Below are positions 26,328 through 35,304 of a stretch of 64,000 nt of DNA, piece by piece. Each line of letters starts with the position of its first letter. The stretch's first letter is position 1. The position numbers were made by a program, and so were the translations under genes. The stretch comes from Nostoc sp. UHCC 0302 (GTDB taxonomy: Bacteria > Cyanobacteriota > Cyanobacteriia > Cyanobacteriales > Nostocaceae). Below the pieces are notes generated by a model that saw only the letters and a program-made list of their open reading frames with translations, ran no database searches and was not told where the DNA came from. The DNA lies in the NCBI RefSeq assembly GCF_038096175.1, contig NZ_CP151099.1:1118501-1182500 (forward strand). The letters run 5' to 3'.

Positions 26328-26707
26328 ATGAACCAAAACCTGCCTCAAGAAGTAGAGAGAGAAAGTTTGGGCCAGTTATCGAAAGAAGAACTGGTAAACA
26401 TGATCATTGAGCAGAGCAAGGTAATACGTGAATTACAGCAAGAAATAGAGCGTTTAAAAGTCAGTAGAGAAATAGAGCAGTTCTAATTCGTCCAAACCGC
26501 CATCAGGGGACATCCACAAGAAGAGTGAAAACAAAAAAGCACCCCCACAAGAGGAATCAAATCAGCCGAAGAAGAAACCGGGTGGGCAACCAGGACATCA
26601 AGGCAAAACCCGTAAGGGATTTGGCAGAGTAGCTCGTTATGAAATTTTACGCCCTGGCAACTGTGTCTGTTGTGGTCACAAAGCATTTGCTCCTCTTGCA
26701 TTAAAAA
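26328..26707 (+). pseudogene. IS66-type transposase N-terminal fragment
   Basis: The frame starts MNQNLPQEVERESLGQLSKE with a coiled coil (EQSKVIRELQQEIERLK). A frameshift near 26480 is followed by SSKPPSGDIHKK, KKKPGGQPGHQGKTRKGF and the zinc-binding start CVCCGH. It is cut off at 26707 by the IS5-type element. The first 120 residues of an IS66 TnpC protein are thus preserved and the rest is lost. Confidence 0.85.
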
Positions 26708-27842
26708 GACTTGTCTGAAAACTCCAAAGGCAGACTGTTCAAAGCTTTGGGGCGAAACTTTGATATCTTCGTGAAAACGTAGTCATAAGGGTTTGAGATA
26801 GTTAGTGATAGTTTAGAGGCATAAATAATACTCCCTAATATCGAAGTTAGCATTACTATTAATAGTAATTAATTTGGTAAAACTAAACTACCTATTCTTA
26901 GCCTAACTAACCCGCAAACTGTTAAAATAATCTGCTCGTAAGTGTCAAGCTTTAGGCGAAATCTTTGTGAAGCTATACGAAATATTTTCAGCAAGCGAAT
27001 CAAATGCTCAATAAATATCCGATTACTAGATAAAGCTTTATTTTCATCTTTCTGCTGTTGGGTTAATTCTTGTTTTGGTTTTCTTTTATGAGGAGTAGTA
27101 ATGTTTTTACCACCTTGATACGCTTTATCCCCTGAAAATGGTTGTGATTCATCAAATTTACTTCGAGACTTACGAAATAATTTTATATCTGCTGTTGGGC
27201 CAGGAGTCCCTATATCTACTTCAACAATATCTTTACCTTCTGGCAGCCCAATTATCTGACTTTTTAAAGTATGTTGTTTCTTCTTGCCAGAAAAATATTC
27301 TTGCTGCTCTTTAGAGTCAGAAGGTCTATATATTGGTTGTTCCAGGCTATCAACCAATAGCCTAAAATTCATCAATACTTCTTGAACAAAGAGCAAATCG
27401 CTTTCATTATTTGAAACTTGTTCTAACAAGCTGGAGGGTAAAATGTCTCGGAGGATAGGTATCCAATCATGGAATGTGTCATTAGCTTCTGTCTTAGAAA
27501 TACCAAACAAAATTCCTAATACTTGAAATGTTGGCATTTGTCTTAAATAAAACAAGCATAAACATACCTGCTCTTGGATTAATAATTTTGCTGGACGACC
27601 CCCACCAGACGCATTGATTCTAATTTTCTGTCTTTCTTGTTTAGTTTTAATTTCCTTGTAACGATTTATGGCACAATTTAACAGTGATTGGAACTGCTCA
27701 TAACTAATCCCTAAAATTTGTTTTGTTCGGTGCGGATATTTCTGGATGTAATCAAAAACCATAATTAATACAGACAAATGGTAGATACTCACTTAAACGT
27801 TTTACCATTTTTCTTTTCCTAAGTTAATATTCCGGACAAGTC
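26708..27842 (-). mobile_element. IS5-family element (DDE_Tnp_4 type)
   Basis: About 1.13 kb is bounded by inverted ends GACTTGTCYG (26708) and its complement (ending 27842). It holds one intact transposase on the minus strand. It interrupts or abuts an IS66 fragment on one side and an IS1634 fragment on the other. I could not see a clear target duplication. A solo left end lies at 24617. Confidence 0.75.
26869..27792 (-). CDS. IS5-family transposase
   Basis: A 307-residue protein with an N-terminal helix-turn-helix (QVCLCLFYLRQMPTFQVLGI, FGISKTEANDTFHDW) and a DDE catalytic domain: LLVDSLEQPIYRP (Asp), DIKLFRKSRSKF, FSGDKAYQGGKN (Asp) and FIEHLIRLLKIFR (Glu). The frame is intact. MVFDYIQKYP at 27762 may be the real start. 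Confidence 0.85.
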   Translation of the reverse strand: MSIYHLSVLIMVFDYIQKYPHRTKQILGISYEQFQSLLNCAINRYKEIKTKQERQKIRINASGGGRPAKLLIQEQVCLCLFYLRQMPTFQVLGILFGISKTEANDTFHDWIPILRDILPSSLLEQVSNNESDLLFVQEVLMNFRLLVDSLEQPIYRPSDSKEQQEYFSGKKKQHTLKSQIIGLPEGKDIVEVDIGTPGPTADIKLFRKSRSKFDESQPFSGDKAYQGGKNITTPHKRKPKQELTQQQKDENKALSSNRIFIEHLIRLLKIFRIASQRFRLKLDTYEQIILTVCGLVRLRIGSLVLPN

Positions 27843-28169
27843 TACTGTATCTAGTCCTTTTATAAATAATTTATCTAATATTCTTCCCAGCTTATCATCA
27901 TTGAGATATTCTGGTTTTACTTCTGCACCAATTAAGTGTTCGCAAGCGATTAATTCAAAGAATTTTGGGAACATATATAAAGGCTGTGACATCATACTTA
28001 ATCCGTTTAAAATCATCGCCTTTACCACCTGACCTGCACTGACTTTTTCTCCTGGCTCTGCCCCTAGTCATTTATTAATTATTTCTACCATCCCAATTGA
28101 ATCTACTATTCCTGCTACTATCCCTAAATGGTCAATCTTCTTCAATTCAAGGTCTTTGGTACTAAACAT
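27843..28169 (-). pseudogene. IS1634-family transposase N-terminal fragment (DUF4277)
   Basis: On the minus strand the frame begins with MFSTKDLELKKIDHLGIVAG and continues, after an in-frame TGA, with KVSAGQVVKAMILNGL and LNDDKLGRILDKLFIKG. This matches the DUF4277 start of IS1634-type transposases. It is truncated at 27843 by the IS5-type element and carries an internal stop, so it is dead. Confidence 0.8.
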
Positions 28170-28619
28170 AACAACAGACAGAAATTCCACTAAAATATCT
28201 GTTGAAATTTTCTCCTAATTATGCCGATTCAAAACGTTTTTTTATCTTTTTATAGTTATTGAGGATAAAGCTTTCAATGATTTTGAACCCTTTTTGACAT
28301 CAAAATAACCTAAGAACTAAAATTTTGTACTTAGTCGTAAATATTCAACTGTATATCTAAGTTAATTATAATAATTTCTATTTAGCTCTAATAGATTCTA
28401 GTCAATTCTTTTAATTATTAGTTCTTATGTACTAAATATATCTGTTCCTTTGGGGTGTGACAGTTGTAGGTGCGGAATGTGGGTTTAAATAATTTCAAGT
28501 TTGGTTCATTAGTTATTATTCCTAACATCTACATAAAAAGCTAGAAACCCTTAATCATATGCAGTCTTAGCGATCAGTTTTTCACAGAACAAGATATGAC
28601 TGGTAAATTATTGAGATGG
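28170..28619. other. Gene-free AT-rich stretch
   Basis: This 450-bp stretch between the transposase fragment and the dienelactone hydrolase gene is AT-rich. I see no open frame, hairpin or repeat that can be supported. Confidence 0.4.
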
Positions 28620-29372
28620 TCAGCCCAAATTCTCGGATAAAAAGTTTATAGCCATTTGCCATGCTTCTTTGGCTGCAACTGCCTCAGAGCCTTCACGTTT
28701 GATGCTTGCAAAGCCATGACCAACATCAGGAAACACCCTGAGTATATGGCGTTTTTTGGCTACAGACAAAGACTTAGTAATACGTTCGTGCTCATCTGGA
28801 GTAATCATATTATCCAGCGCACCGTAAATTAACAGCAGAGGTGCTTCCATAGCCTCAACTCGATCTAATAAAGACGGACGATCAAATGGATCTTTTTCTG
28901 GTGCGATACCACCACCATAAAAACAAACAGTACCTTTAAGTTGATGAGCATAAACAGAGTTAGCTAAAAAAGCCAAACGTCCACCCAAGCAAAAGCCGAT
29001 CGCACCAATGCGAGCAGAATCAACCTCTTGGCGGTTAGCTAAAAACTCAAGCCCTGCGCCAGTTTCAGCCATAATCACATCTTCATCCAAAGTTTTAATT
29101 TTAGCAATCCCCGCTTGGAAATCTGCGTATTGATAAACATCGCCATGATAAAAATCTGGGGCTAGGCTAACAAAACCTAATTCAGCTAGGTGATTGCATA
29201 CATTAAACTTGATAAAGTCATTTAGACCAAAACCTTCCATAAAAACTACAACTGCGGGATAAATACCTTCAGCTTGTGGTCTAGCATAGTAGCCTTGCAA
29301 ATTATCAGCTAGCTCTACAATTTCAGCTTGTATTTCTTTGTGTTCGATAAATTTCAACATTTGCTCCTTCAT
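28620..29372 (-). CDS. Dienelactone hydrolase family protein
   Basis: A 250-residue alpha/beta hydrolase. The nucleophile is Cys in GAIGFCLGGRLAFL, the Asp lies in YGALDNMITPDEH and the His in FPDVGHGFASI. Other family marks are VVFMEGFGLNDFI and LAPDFYHGD. Members hydrolyse cyclic lactones or small esters; the physiological substrate is open. An internal ATG at residue 5 is also a possible start, because an AAGGAG lies just before it. Confidence 0.9.
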   Translation of the reverse strand: MKEQMLKFIEHKEIQAEIVELADNLQGYYARPQAEGIYPAVVVFMEGFGLNDFIKFNVCNHLAELGFVSLAPDFYHGDVYQYADFQAGIAKIKTLDEDVIMAETGAGLEFLANRQEVDSARIGAIGFCLGGRLAFLANSVYAHQLKGTVCFYGGGIAPEKDPFDRPSLLDRVEAMEAPLLLIYGALDNMITPDEHERITKSLSVAKKRHILRVFPDVGHGFASIKREGSEAVAAKEAWQMAINFLSENLG

Positions 29373-29560
29373 GTATACGTTCAGTTTTCCTTTTTAACAA
29401 CTCCAAAAAATAACTGATACCATTTCACGAAAAATCTGATAGAGATACATAAGTAGCCGATTTATGTGTTGCAAAGATTTTTGGAAATGACATGACACAG
29501 CGATTGGTGCTTTTTACAGAGAAGTTCTAAAAATTATTCGCTTACGAATATCTGCATTGC

Positions 29561-29662
29561 TCAGCGTTTAAAATCCTCCTTTAACCAAAGTCCACCTGCC
29601 AGGACAGCTAACAAAACAACCACTGATGCTGCAATCCGAAAAGAAGCCTGAAGACCATACAC
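29561..29662 (-). pseudogene. Last transmembrane helix of an MFS transporter
   Basis: On the minus strand a frame reads SVYGLQASFRIAASVVVLLA, then VLAGGLWLKEDFKR and a stop. This is a typical final helix and tail of a major-facilitator transporter. The sequence is cut at 29662, exactly where the duplicated HU segment begins. Confidence 0.6.
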
Positions 29663-29680
29663 TGTGGTAAAGCAATTCAT

Positions 29681-29956
29681 CTATGGTGCTACTTTTTCTT
29701 TAAACTGCTTACCTGGAGAAAACGCAGGCACTCTGGTAGCTGGAATGGTCATTGGTTCGTTGGTTTTAGGATTACGCCCTTCACGCTGGGAGCGATCGCG
29801 TCGCTCGAATGACCCAAACCCAACCAGCGTTACTTTATCCCCATTCGCTACAGCTTCAGTAACGACTTCTAAAAAAGCTGATATCACCTCCAATGCTTCC
29901 TTTTTTGTGATGTTGGCCTTTGCTGCTACAGCATCTACTAGTTCGCCTTTGTTCAT
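29681..29956 (-). CDS. HU-type DNA-binding protein, copy 1
   Basis: A 91-residue nucleoid protein: MNKGELVDAVAAKANITKKE, VTLVGFGSFERRDRSQREGR, and the DNA-inserting arm with KTNEPMTIPATRVPAFSPGK. Length and motifs are those of HU. Its product is identical to that of the gene at 39353-39628. The surrounding 298 bp (29663-29960) differ from that copy at only three silent positions. HU wraps and bends DNA in the nucleoid. Confidence 0.95.
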   Translation of the reverse strand: MNKGELVDAVAAKANITKKEALEVISAFLEVVTEAVANGDKVTLVGFGSFERRDRSQREGRNPKTNEPMTIPATRVPAFSPGKQFKEKVAP

Positions 29957-30111
29957 AAATCACCCTGAAGTATTGCAAGTAGAAGAAGTTTACTCTACCA
30001 TGACTAACTTTTGTGAGGATAGCGGGAAAAGGACTAACAATCAAGCAGCAGACGAAAATTAACAATTCACGGCTACTCCTGTGGCAACTTTGAATTAAGG
30101 GGTAAGCTCCT

Positions 30112-30195
30112 GTGTATGTATTGCTTGCTTCCCAAGAAGGCAGCTACATCACCGGAGAAGTTTATGGTGTAACAGGCGGCGTCGGGATTGCCTAG
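30112..30195 (+). pseudogene. C-terminal remnant of a short-chain dehydrogenase (SDR)
   Basis: The frame reads VYVLLASQEGSYITGEVYGV, then TGGVGIA and a stop. This is the characteristic SDR C-terminus. Nothing of the cofactor-binding or catalytic part remains upstream. Confidence 0.65.
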
Positions 30196-30261
30196 TTCAA
30201 AATGTTGAAACGACTCTAAGAGAACTTTTATAAGAGTCACTGATCTTGAAAATAGGAAAAA

Positions 30262-30430
30262 CCTTCAGATTAATTCAGGTTGGTTAACTGTAATCGCAAT
30301 CGTCATGATTGTATTAGGCATGATTGCGATCGCATTTCCCTTCTTTGCATCCGTTACTTCAGTGCTAGTATTTGGCTGGATTTTTGTGTTTGCCGGAATT
30401 GCTCAAATCATTTATGCCAATAATCCAAAG
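30262..30430 (+). pseudogene. HdeD-like membrane protein fragment
   Basis: Frame: LQINSGWLTVIAIVMIVLGM, then IAIAFPFFASVTSVLVFGWI and FVFAGIAQIIYA. This matches the first two to three helices of HdeD-type (DUF308) proteins. After about residue 50 the sequence no longer follows the family. Confidence 0.65.
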
Positions 30431-30676
30431 GTGCAACTTAAGTGGCTCTTTCTCCCCCTCCATCTCCTGAACTCGATTCAACAAGTGCTTGGAAATATAC
30501 TTCGACGACTGGCGTAACACCACAGTTTGGAAGTTTAGTAAGTACTGTAGCTTTTGGTGACGAATCCAATGATAGCTCTTTCTTTCCTAATTGTTGTGTT
30601 AATTCAAGTTACGTATTGCAAGTATTGGAAATCTAGCATTAATAACTCTTATCAGCAAAGGGAGGAAAAAATAAGA

Positions 30677-30747
30677 ATGAAGGAACATACGAAAATTTAC
30701 AATGCAGATGATACAGCCGCCCTGATGATATGCTCATGCAGTAAATA
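30677..30747 (+). pseudogene. N-terminal remnant of an isochorismatase-family hydrolase
   Basis: Frame: MKEHTKIYNADDTAALMI, then divergence and a stop. The first residues match the start of cysteine hydrolases of the isochorismatase family. A ribosome-binding-site-like AGGGAGG lies just upstream, as expected for a former gene start. The rest of the gene is missing. Confidence 0.5.
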
Positions 30748-30766
30748 ATTACTGTTAGCATTAGCC

Positions 30767-32377
30767 ATGAACCCTGAAACAGTTGGGCGCAGCTTTCTCA
30801 CACCTCTAACTTTTATTCAACGTAATGCTAAAGTCTATAGCCATAAAGTTGCTATTACATATAATCAAAAACGTTTCACTTACAAGGAATTTGCTCAGAG
30901 GATAAATTGTCTAGCCTCAGCACTGCATCATGCTGGACTTGAAAAAGGGGATCGCGTCGCTTTTTTTTGTTTCAATACTCCACCTATGTTGGAAGCCCAT
31001 TTTGCTGTACCTTTAGCAGGTGGTATTCTAGTATCTATTAATACTCGTTTAGCTTCCCAAGAAGTTGCTTATATCTTGAATGATTGCGGTGCTAAATTTC
31101 TCTTTATTGATACAGAATTAGCAAATATAATTCGACCTGTTCAAAATAGTCTAGAAACTGTTAAACACATAATTAATATTAGAGATGTTGAAGGATTTGA
31201 ACCTATAAATGGAGAGGATTATGAAGCGTTCCTGCAAACTGGTAATCCTACTCCTTTATCTTGGGTAATTACGGATGAAAGAGACACGATTTCTATTAAT
31301 TACACTAGTGGAACTTCTGGAAAACCCAAAGGTGTAATGTATTCTCATCGCGGTGCATATATTAACTCTTTAGGAGAAATAATTGAAACAACACTCACGC
31401 CTAACTCAGTTTATTTATGGACTCTGCCTATGTTTCACTGCAATGGTTGGTGTTTTACTTGGGCGGTAACTGCTATCGGTGGTACTCATATTTGTTTGCG
31501 TAAGTTTAACCCCGGTAATATCTGGAAGTTAATTCAACAACTTGGAGTAACTCATTTAAATGCTGCACCTGTAGTTTTAAGTTCTCTCCTCAATCATCCA
31601 GACTGTCCGCAATTATTAGCAAAACCTTTAACTATTACTACAGCAGGCGCACCACCATCACCTACATTGATTGAAAAACTTACTAACATTGGCGCAAAAA
31701 TTATTCACGTTTATGGTTTAACAGAAGTTTATGGCCCATATAGTGTTTGTGAATATCAATCAGATTGGAATAATTTAAATATTGAAAAACAAGCAAAACT
31801 TATGGCACGTCAAGGCGTACCTTATATCGGTGCAGATGATTTACGAGTCGTAGATCAAAATATGAATGATGTCCCGGCGGACGGTGAAACAATGGGGGAA
31901 GTCGTGATGCGGGGAAATATGGTGATGACAGGTTATTATAATGACCCAGAAGCAACCGAAATGGCATTTAGAGGAGGATGGTTTCATAGCGGTGATTTAG
32001 CAGTAATGCACTCTGACGGTTATATTGAGGTGCGCGATCGCATGAAAGATATCATCATTACCAATGGGGAAAATGTCTCTAGTATTGAAGTTGAACAATG
32101 TCTTTACCGCCATGAAGACGTGTTAGAGTGTGCAGTTATTGCTGTACCTCATGCTAAGCGTGGTGAAGTGCCAAAAGCCTTTGTTACCCTCAAAGAAAAC
32201 GCGCAAGTTACAGAACAAAAATTAATCCAATTCTGCCGCCATCAAATTGCTGCTTTTAAATGCCCTACGACGATTGAATTTACTACTCTGCCAAAAACTA
32301 GCACTGGTAAAATTCAAAAGTATTTGTTACGGGAGAAAGAATGGATCGGTTATGAAAAGAGGATTTATGGCAGTTAG
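30767..32377 (+). CDS. AMP-dependent acyl-CoA synthetase/ligase
   Basis: A 536-residue ANL-superfamily enzyme that activates a carboxylic acid via acyl-AMP. Motifs: INYTSGTSGKPKGVMYSHRG (P-loop), HVYGLTEVYGP (A5), GGWFHSGDLAVMHSDGYIEV (A7), DRMKDIIITNGENVSS (hinge) and PKTSTGKIQKYLLRE (catalytic Lys). It looks complete. It most resembles medium-chain or dimethylsulphoniopropionate-type acyl-CoA ligases (a FadD3/DmdB-like branch), but the substrate is not certain. It follows directly after a series of dead gene fragments and appears alone. Confidence 0.9.
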   Translation: MNPETVGRSFLTPLTFIQRNAKVYSHKVAITYNQKRFTYKEFAQRINCLASALHHAGLEKGDRVAFFCFNTPPMLEAHFAVPLAGGILVSINTRLASQEVAYILNDCGAKFLFIDTELANIIRPVQNSLETVKHIINIRDVEGFEPINGEDYEAFLQTGNPTPLSWVITDERDTISINYTSGTSGKPKGVMYSHRGAYINSLGEIIETTLTPNSVYLWTLPMFHCNGWCFTWAVTAIGGTHICLRKFNPGNIWKLIQQLGVTHLNAAPVVLSSLLNHPDCPQLLAKPLTITTAGAPPSPTLIEKLTNIGAKIIHVYGLTEVYGPYSVCEYQSDWNNLNIEKQAKLMARQGVPYIGADDLRVVDQNMNDVPADGETMGEVVMRGNMVMTGYYNDPEATEMAFRGGWFHSGDLAVMHSDGYIEVRDRMKDIIITNGENVSSIEVEQCLYRHEDVLECAVIAVPHAKRGEVPKAFVTLKENAQVTEQKLIQFCRHQIAAFKCPTTIEFTTLPKTSTGKIQKYLLREKEWIGYEKRIYGS

Positions 32378-32830
32378 TTGCAATACTGAAAGTCCTTAAG
32401 AGGAGATGAAATCTCCTGAAATAGATATATAGCAGTGAGTGTAGCAAACAGTTTAATAATTTTGGATTACAGCAAGTAGAAAAACTCGTGTTTTGGGAGT
32501 CGAAGTCAACTGACGTTAAGCAAGTGTGGATTGAATATTAAAGGTATAATCTGATAGAACCCTCAGTTCAACCTTAAAAAGTTTAAGTTTCGTTTAAACG
32601 CACCCACTATTAATCCCATAGCCAACATCGGCAAAGCTCTTGATATTCTTGGGTGCGACGGGTTGGGTAATTGGCTGCGTGATTGGGGAGAGTGTATAAG
32701 CGCAGCCCCTTAAAGTAGACATAGCTCTGTTTAAGCTTTCATGCAGGGTGTTAAACTTGCTCATCTAAGCAGCACAATATGGTAACCTAACCATAAAAAA
32801 ATTGTGAGTATCTGGACTTGAAAGGATGCC
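32378..32830. other. Intergenic region with a possible small gene remnant
   Basis: A weak hairpin (AGGAGAT/ATCTCCT) at 32401-32417 follows the ligase gene. At about 32595-32713 a plus-strand frame reads INPIANIGKALDILGCDGLG then NWLRDWGE, with no start codon; I do not recognise it. Nothing else can be supported in these 453 bp. Confidence 0.35.
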
Positions 32831-33355
32831 ATGCAATTGTATCAACAATATTTTGCATTGAAGCTTTTCTCAGTACTGGGCTGTGGGTTAACAGCCGGAG
32901 TCTTCTTCGCCTTCTCGACTTTCGTGATGAGCGCCCTTGCTCGACTTCAGCCAGCACAGGGCATTGCTGCTATGCAATCTATCAATATCACGGTGATCAA
33001 TCCATTGTTTATGACAGTGTTTTTGGGAACGGCTGCGGCTTGCATCTTTTTAGTTATCTCCTCGTTATTAAAGTGGCATCAACCCGGTGCGCCCTACTTA
33101 CTCGTCGGCAGCTTGCTTTACCTTGTTGGTACATTAGGTGTAACAATCGTGTTCAATGTACCACTCAATGAAGCCCTGGCAAAAGTCGAGCCGGACAGTA
33201 CTATCGGTGCAAGCCTATGGTCTAGCTACCTCGCTAACTGGACACTATGGAATCACATTCGGACGGCAGCAGCTTTAGCAGCAGCGGTATCGCTTACCAT
33301 TGCACTTTGTTTGGGTTCAAGAATTGCAGAGCGGCTCAGTAACACCGTTAGCTAA
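32831..33355 (+). CDS. DUF1772 (anthrone oxygenase-like) membrane protein
   Basis: A 174-residue protein with four transmembrane segments and the DUF1772 pattern: GLTAGVFFAFSTFVMSALARL at the first helix, AMQSINITVINPLFMTVFLG, the Asn-containing loop FNVPLNEALAKVEPDS, and WTLWNHIRTAAALAAAV in the last helix. The family is named after fungal anthrone oxygenase, but bacterial members have no proven reaction. It is encoded alone. Confidence 0.85.
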   Translation: MQLYQQYFALKLFSVLGCGLTAGVFFAFSTFVMSALARLQPAQGIAAMQSINITVINPLFMTVFLGTAAACIFLVISSLLKWHQPGAPYLLVGSLLYLVGTLGVTIVFNVPLNEALAKVEPDSTIGASLWSSYLANWTLWNHIRTAAALAAAVSLTIALCLGSRIAERLSNTVS

Positions 33356-33369
33356 AAAATGTTCCTCTC

Positions 33370-34010
33370 ATTTTTTCTTGGAACGATTTTTCCGACGAGC
33401 TTGTGACTGCATTTTTTTCTGATTTTTAGCTTGAATTTTAGCTTTTTTTGGTGTCCAGGAAATGAATTCTTCTGGTATAAAAAAAGCTGGTATCCAGTTT
33501 TTGAGGTCTTAATTGTTGAAAACAGACCCAATTTTCCATTTCTGATATCACATCTTCAATGAAAGAGTAATACCAATTTGAAAAAAGAATATGGCAAATA
33601 GCCCATTTGTAGAGACGCGATTCATCGCGTCTTCACCCAAGGATGTGTTGCAATCATTAATTGAATTGGTATAACGTGGATTTGAACGCAGTTTTTCTAA
33701 AGACCTTTCTATTCCCAATTCAAAATAATCACCAAAAAATATTTGATTATTACCGGATATGCTAACGTTTCTCTAAATTGTACTACTAAATAGAGCGCAT
33801 AAATATGTAAAATGCATTCTTCTTTTTCTAATAGCTTTTGAAGATTATTACTTAACTTCTCTAGACTTGATAATAATATGGGAGTTATAGCTGAGCGTTC
33901 TTCAATCGCTCTTTCTAAAGCTAAACAGGGAAATCTCCGGTATTGTTTTCTAATTCAGATAAAATTTATTCTAGTTGCATCTTTTCAAATTTCGCTGTCT
34001 TTATTAACAA
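33370..34010 (-). pseudogene. DUF1186-like gene, broken and carrying a MITE
   Basis: Minus-strand pieces match a cyanobacterial DUF1186-type protein: ILSELENNTGDFPCLALERA-like N-terminal residues (frameshifted near 33935), ERSAITPILLSSLEKLSNN, LLEKEECILHIYALYLVVQF and FGDYFELGIERSLEKLR. After the MITE come SFIEDVISEMENWVCFQ and a basic tail (KNQKKMQSQARRKNRSKKK). The middle of the gene is missing. The MITE at 33570-33672 lies at the break. Confidence 0.65.
33570..33672. repeat. 103-bp MITE-like element, copy 2 (inverted)
   Basis: Inverted relative to the copy at 21178-21280, the same length, with roughly a dozen differences. The ends are ATACCAATTTG and GAATTGGTAT. It lies inside a broken DUF1186-like gene. 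A shortened derivative with the same ends and GATGTGTTGC lies at 60642-60680. Confidence 0.82.
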
Positions 34011-34194
34011 ACCGCAGAATTTCTGGTGCTGAATTTTCCTCCAATCAAAACTAGTCTACCAAGGCTTGTACCTCTATACATCACGCTTTCTTTACCAAGA
34101 AGGAACTGACCATAAGGAGCGATTAATGCGATTATTTTTGAGCTTATTGAGAATAAACTTCTTTTGTTGGCATGATGCGGCCGCCTTGATAGTA

Positions 34195-35295
34195 CTAGCC
34201 TTTTACATTTAGCATTTGTCTTCTGACAAGAGCATGGCCAGATTGAACATCGAACCAATGAATATCTTCAGGAGGCAATGCTAATGTAATATCCTCCCCA
34301 TTCCAATTTTGGTCTATTGGCAATAAAGCACGTACTGTAATTGCTTCGGATTGCGAACCCTCAATTCTGATACTGACCAAATATTGCATACCCAAGTTTT
34401 CTATTAAATACACTCGCCCTCGGATAGTCTGGGAATCCTGTGATTGAGCAATGCGGACATTTTCTGGGCGGATTCCCAGGACAATATGGGATGGTATAGT
34501 TGGTATATCTGGGAGACGTAGTTGGAAATTACCCAGTATTACGGATCGCTCTTGACAAGGTAAAGTTAGCAAATTCATTTGAGGGCTACCAACAAATCCA
34601 GCCACAAATAGATTAGCTGGATGATTATAGATGAGTTCGGGCGGGTCAAGTTGCTGAACATAGCCATCATTGAGCAGAGCTACTTTTGTGGAGAGTGTCA
34701 TTGCTTCTGTTTGGTCGTGGGTAACATAAACCACTGGAACTTTTTGCAGAGCAAAAATTTGCTTAAGGTCAGCTCGGACTCGTTCTCGCAACAGTGCATC
34801 TAAATTACTTAACGGTTCATCCAACAGGTATACATTAGCATTACGCACTAAAGCACGACCGACCGCAACCCGCTGGCGTTGTCCTCCAGAAATTTGACCG
34901 GGCTTACGGTTGATTAAATCTTCTAATCCTAAAACTCCTGCCACTTCTGCTACTCGCCGTTTAATTTCGGCAGATGGTACTTTTCTGATCTTGAGTCCAG
35001 AAGCGAGGTTTTCGTAGACTGTCATGTGGGGATAGAGTGCATAGCTTTGAAATACCATTGCGATGTTGCGTTCAGCGGCTGGCTTATGGGTGACATCCAC
35101 GTCCCCGATCTTGATCTGACCGTGAGTAGGTTCTTCCAGACCCGCAATCATACGTAGGACAGTAGATTTCCCACAACCAGAAGGGCCAAGCAAAGTGAGA
35201 AACTCATCATTATCTACAGTTAAGCTAACGTTTTTGACAGGGACGACTTTGGAAGTATAAGTTTTATTCAAGTTTGTGAGTTCAAGTTTAGCCAT
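34195..35295 (-). CDS. Sugar ABC transporter ATP-binding protein (MalK/UgpC type)
   Basis: A 366-residue ATPase of the CUT1 importer family. Walker A GPSGCGKSTVLRMIAG, Q-loop MVFQSYALYPHMTVYENLA, signature ISGGQRQRVAVGRALVR, Walker B VYLLDEPLSNLDA and switch His THDQTEAMT are all intact. A C-terminal OB-fold regulatory region (about 240-366, HIVLGIRPENVRI) is typical. It is last in a four-gene set with both permeases and the binding protein, and begins 9 bp after the second permease gene. Confidence 0.95.
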   Translation of the reverse strand: MAKLELTNLNKTYTSKVVPVKNVSLTVDNDEFLTLLGPSGCGKSTVLRMIAGLEEPTHGQIKIGDVDVTHKPAAERNIAMVFQSYALYPHMTVYENLASGLKIRKVPSAEIKRRVAEVAGVLGLEDLINRKPGQISGGQRQRVAVGRALVRNANVYLLDEPLSNLDALLRERVRADLKQIFALQKVPVVYVTHDQTEAMTLSTKVALLNDGYVQQLDPPELIYNHPANLFVAGFVGSPQMNLLTLPCQERSVILGNFQLRLPDIPTIPSHIVLGIRPENVRIAQSQDSQTIRGRVYLIENLGMQYLVSIRIEGSQSEAITVRALLPIDQNWNGEDITLALPPEDIHWFDVQSGHALVRRQMLNVKG

Positions 35296-35304
35296 TTTTC
35301 TTTT

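Noticed and set aside
29664-30062. Plus-strand 132-codon frame over the HU gene, with a similar one at 39330-39644
   Set aside because: It is the antisense of HU; its conservation between copies only reflects the DNA duplication.
34004-34258. 84-codon minus-strand frame after the ABC ATPase gene
   Set aside because: It overlaps the 3' end of the ATPase gene and the edge of the DUF1186 remnant, with no coherent domain.
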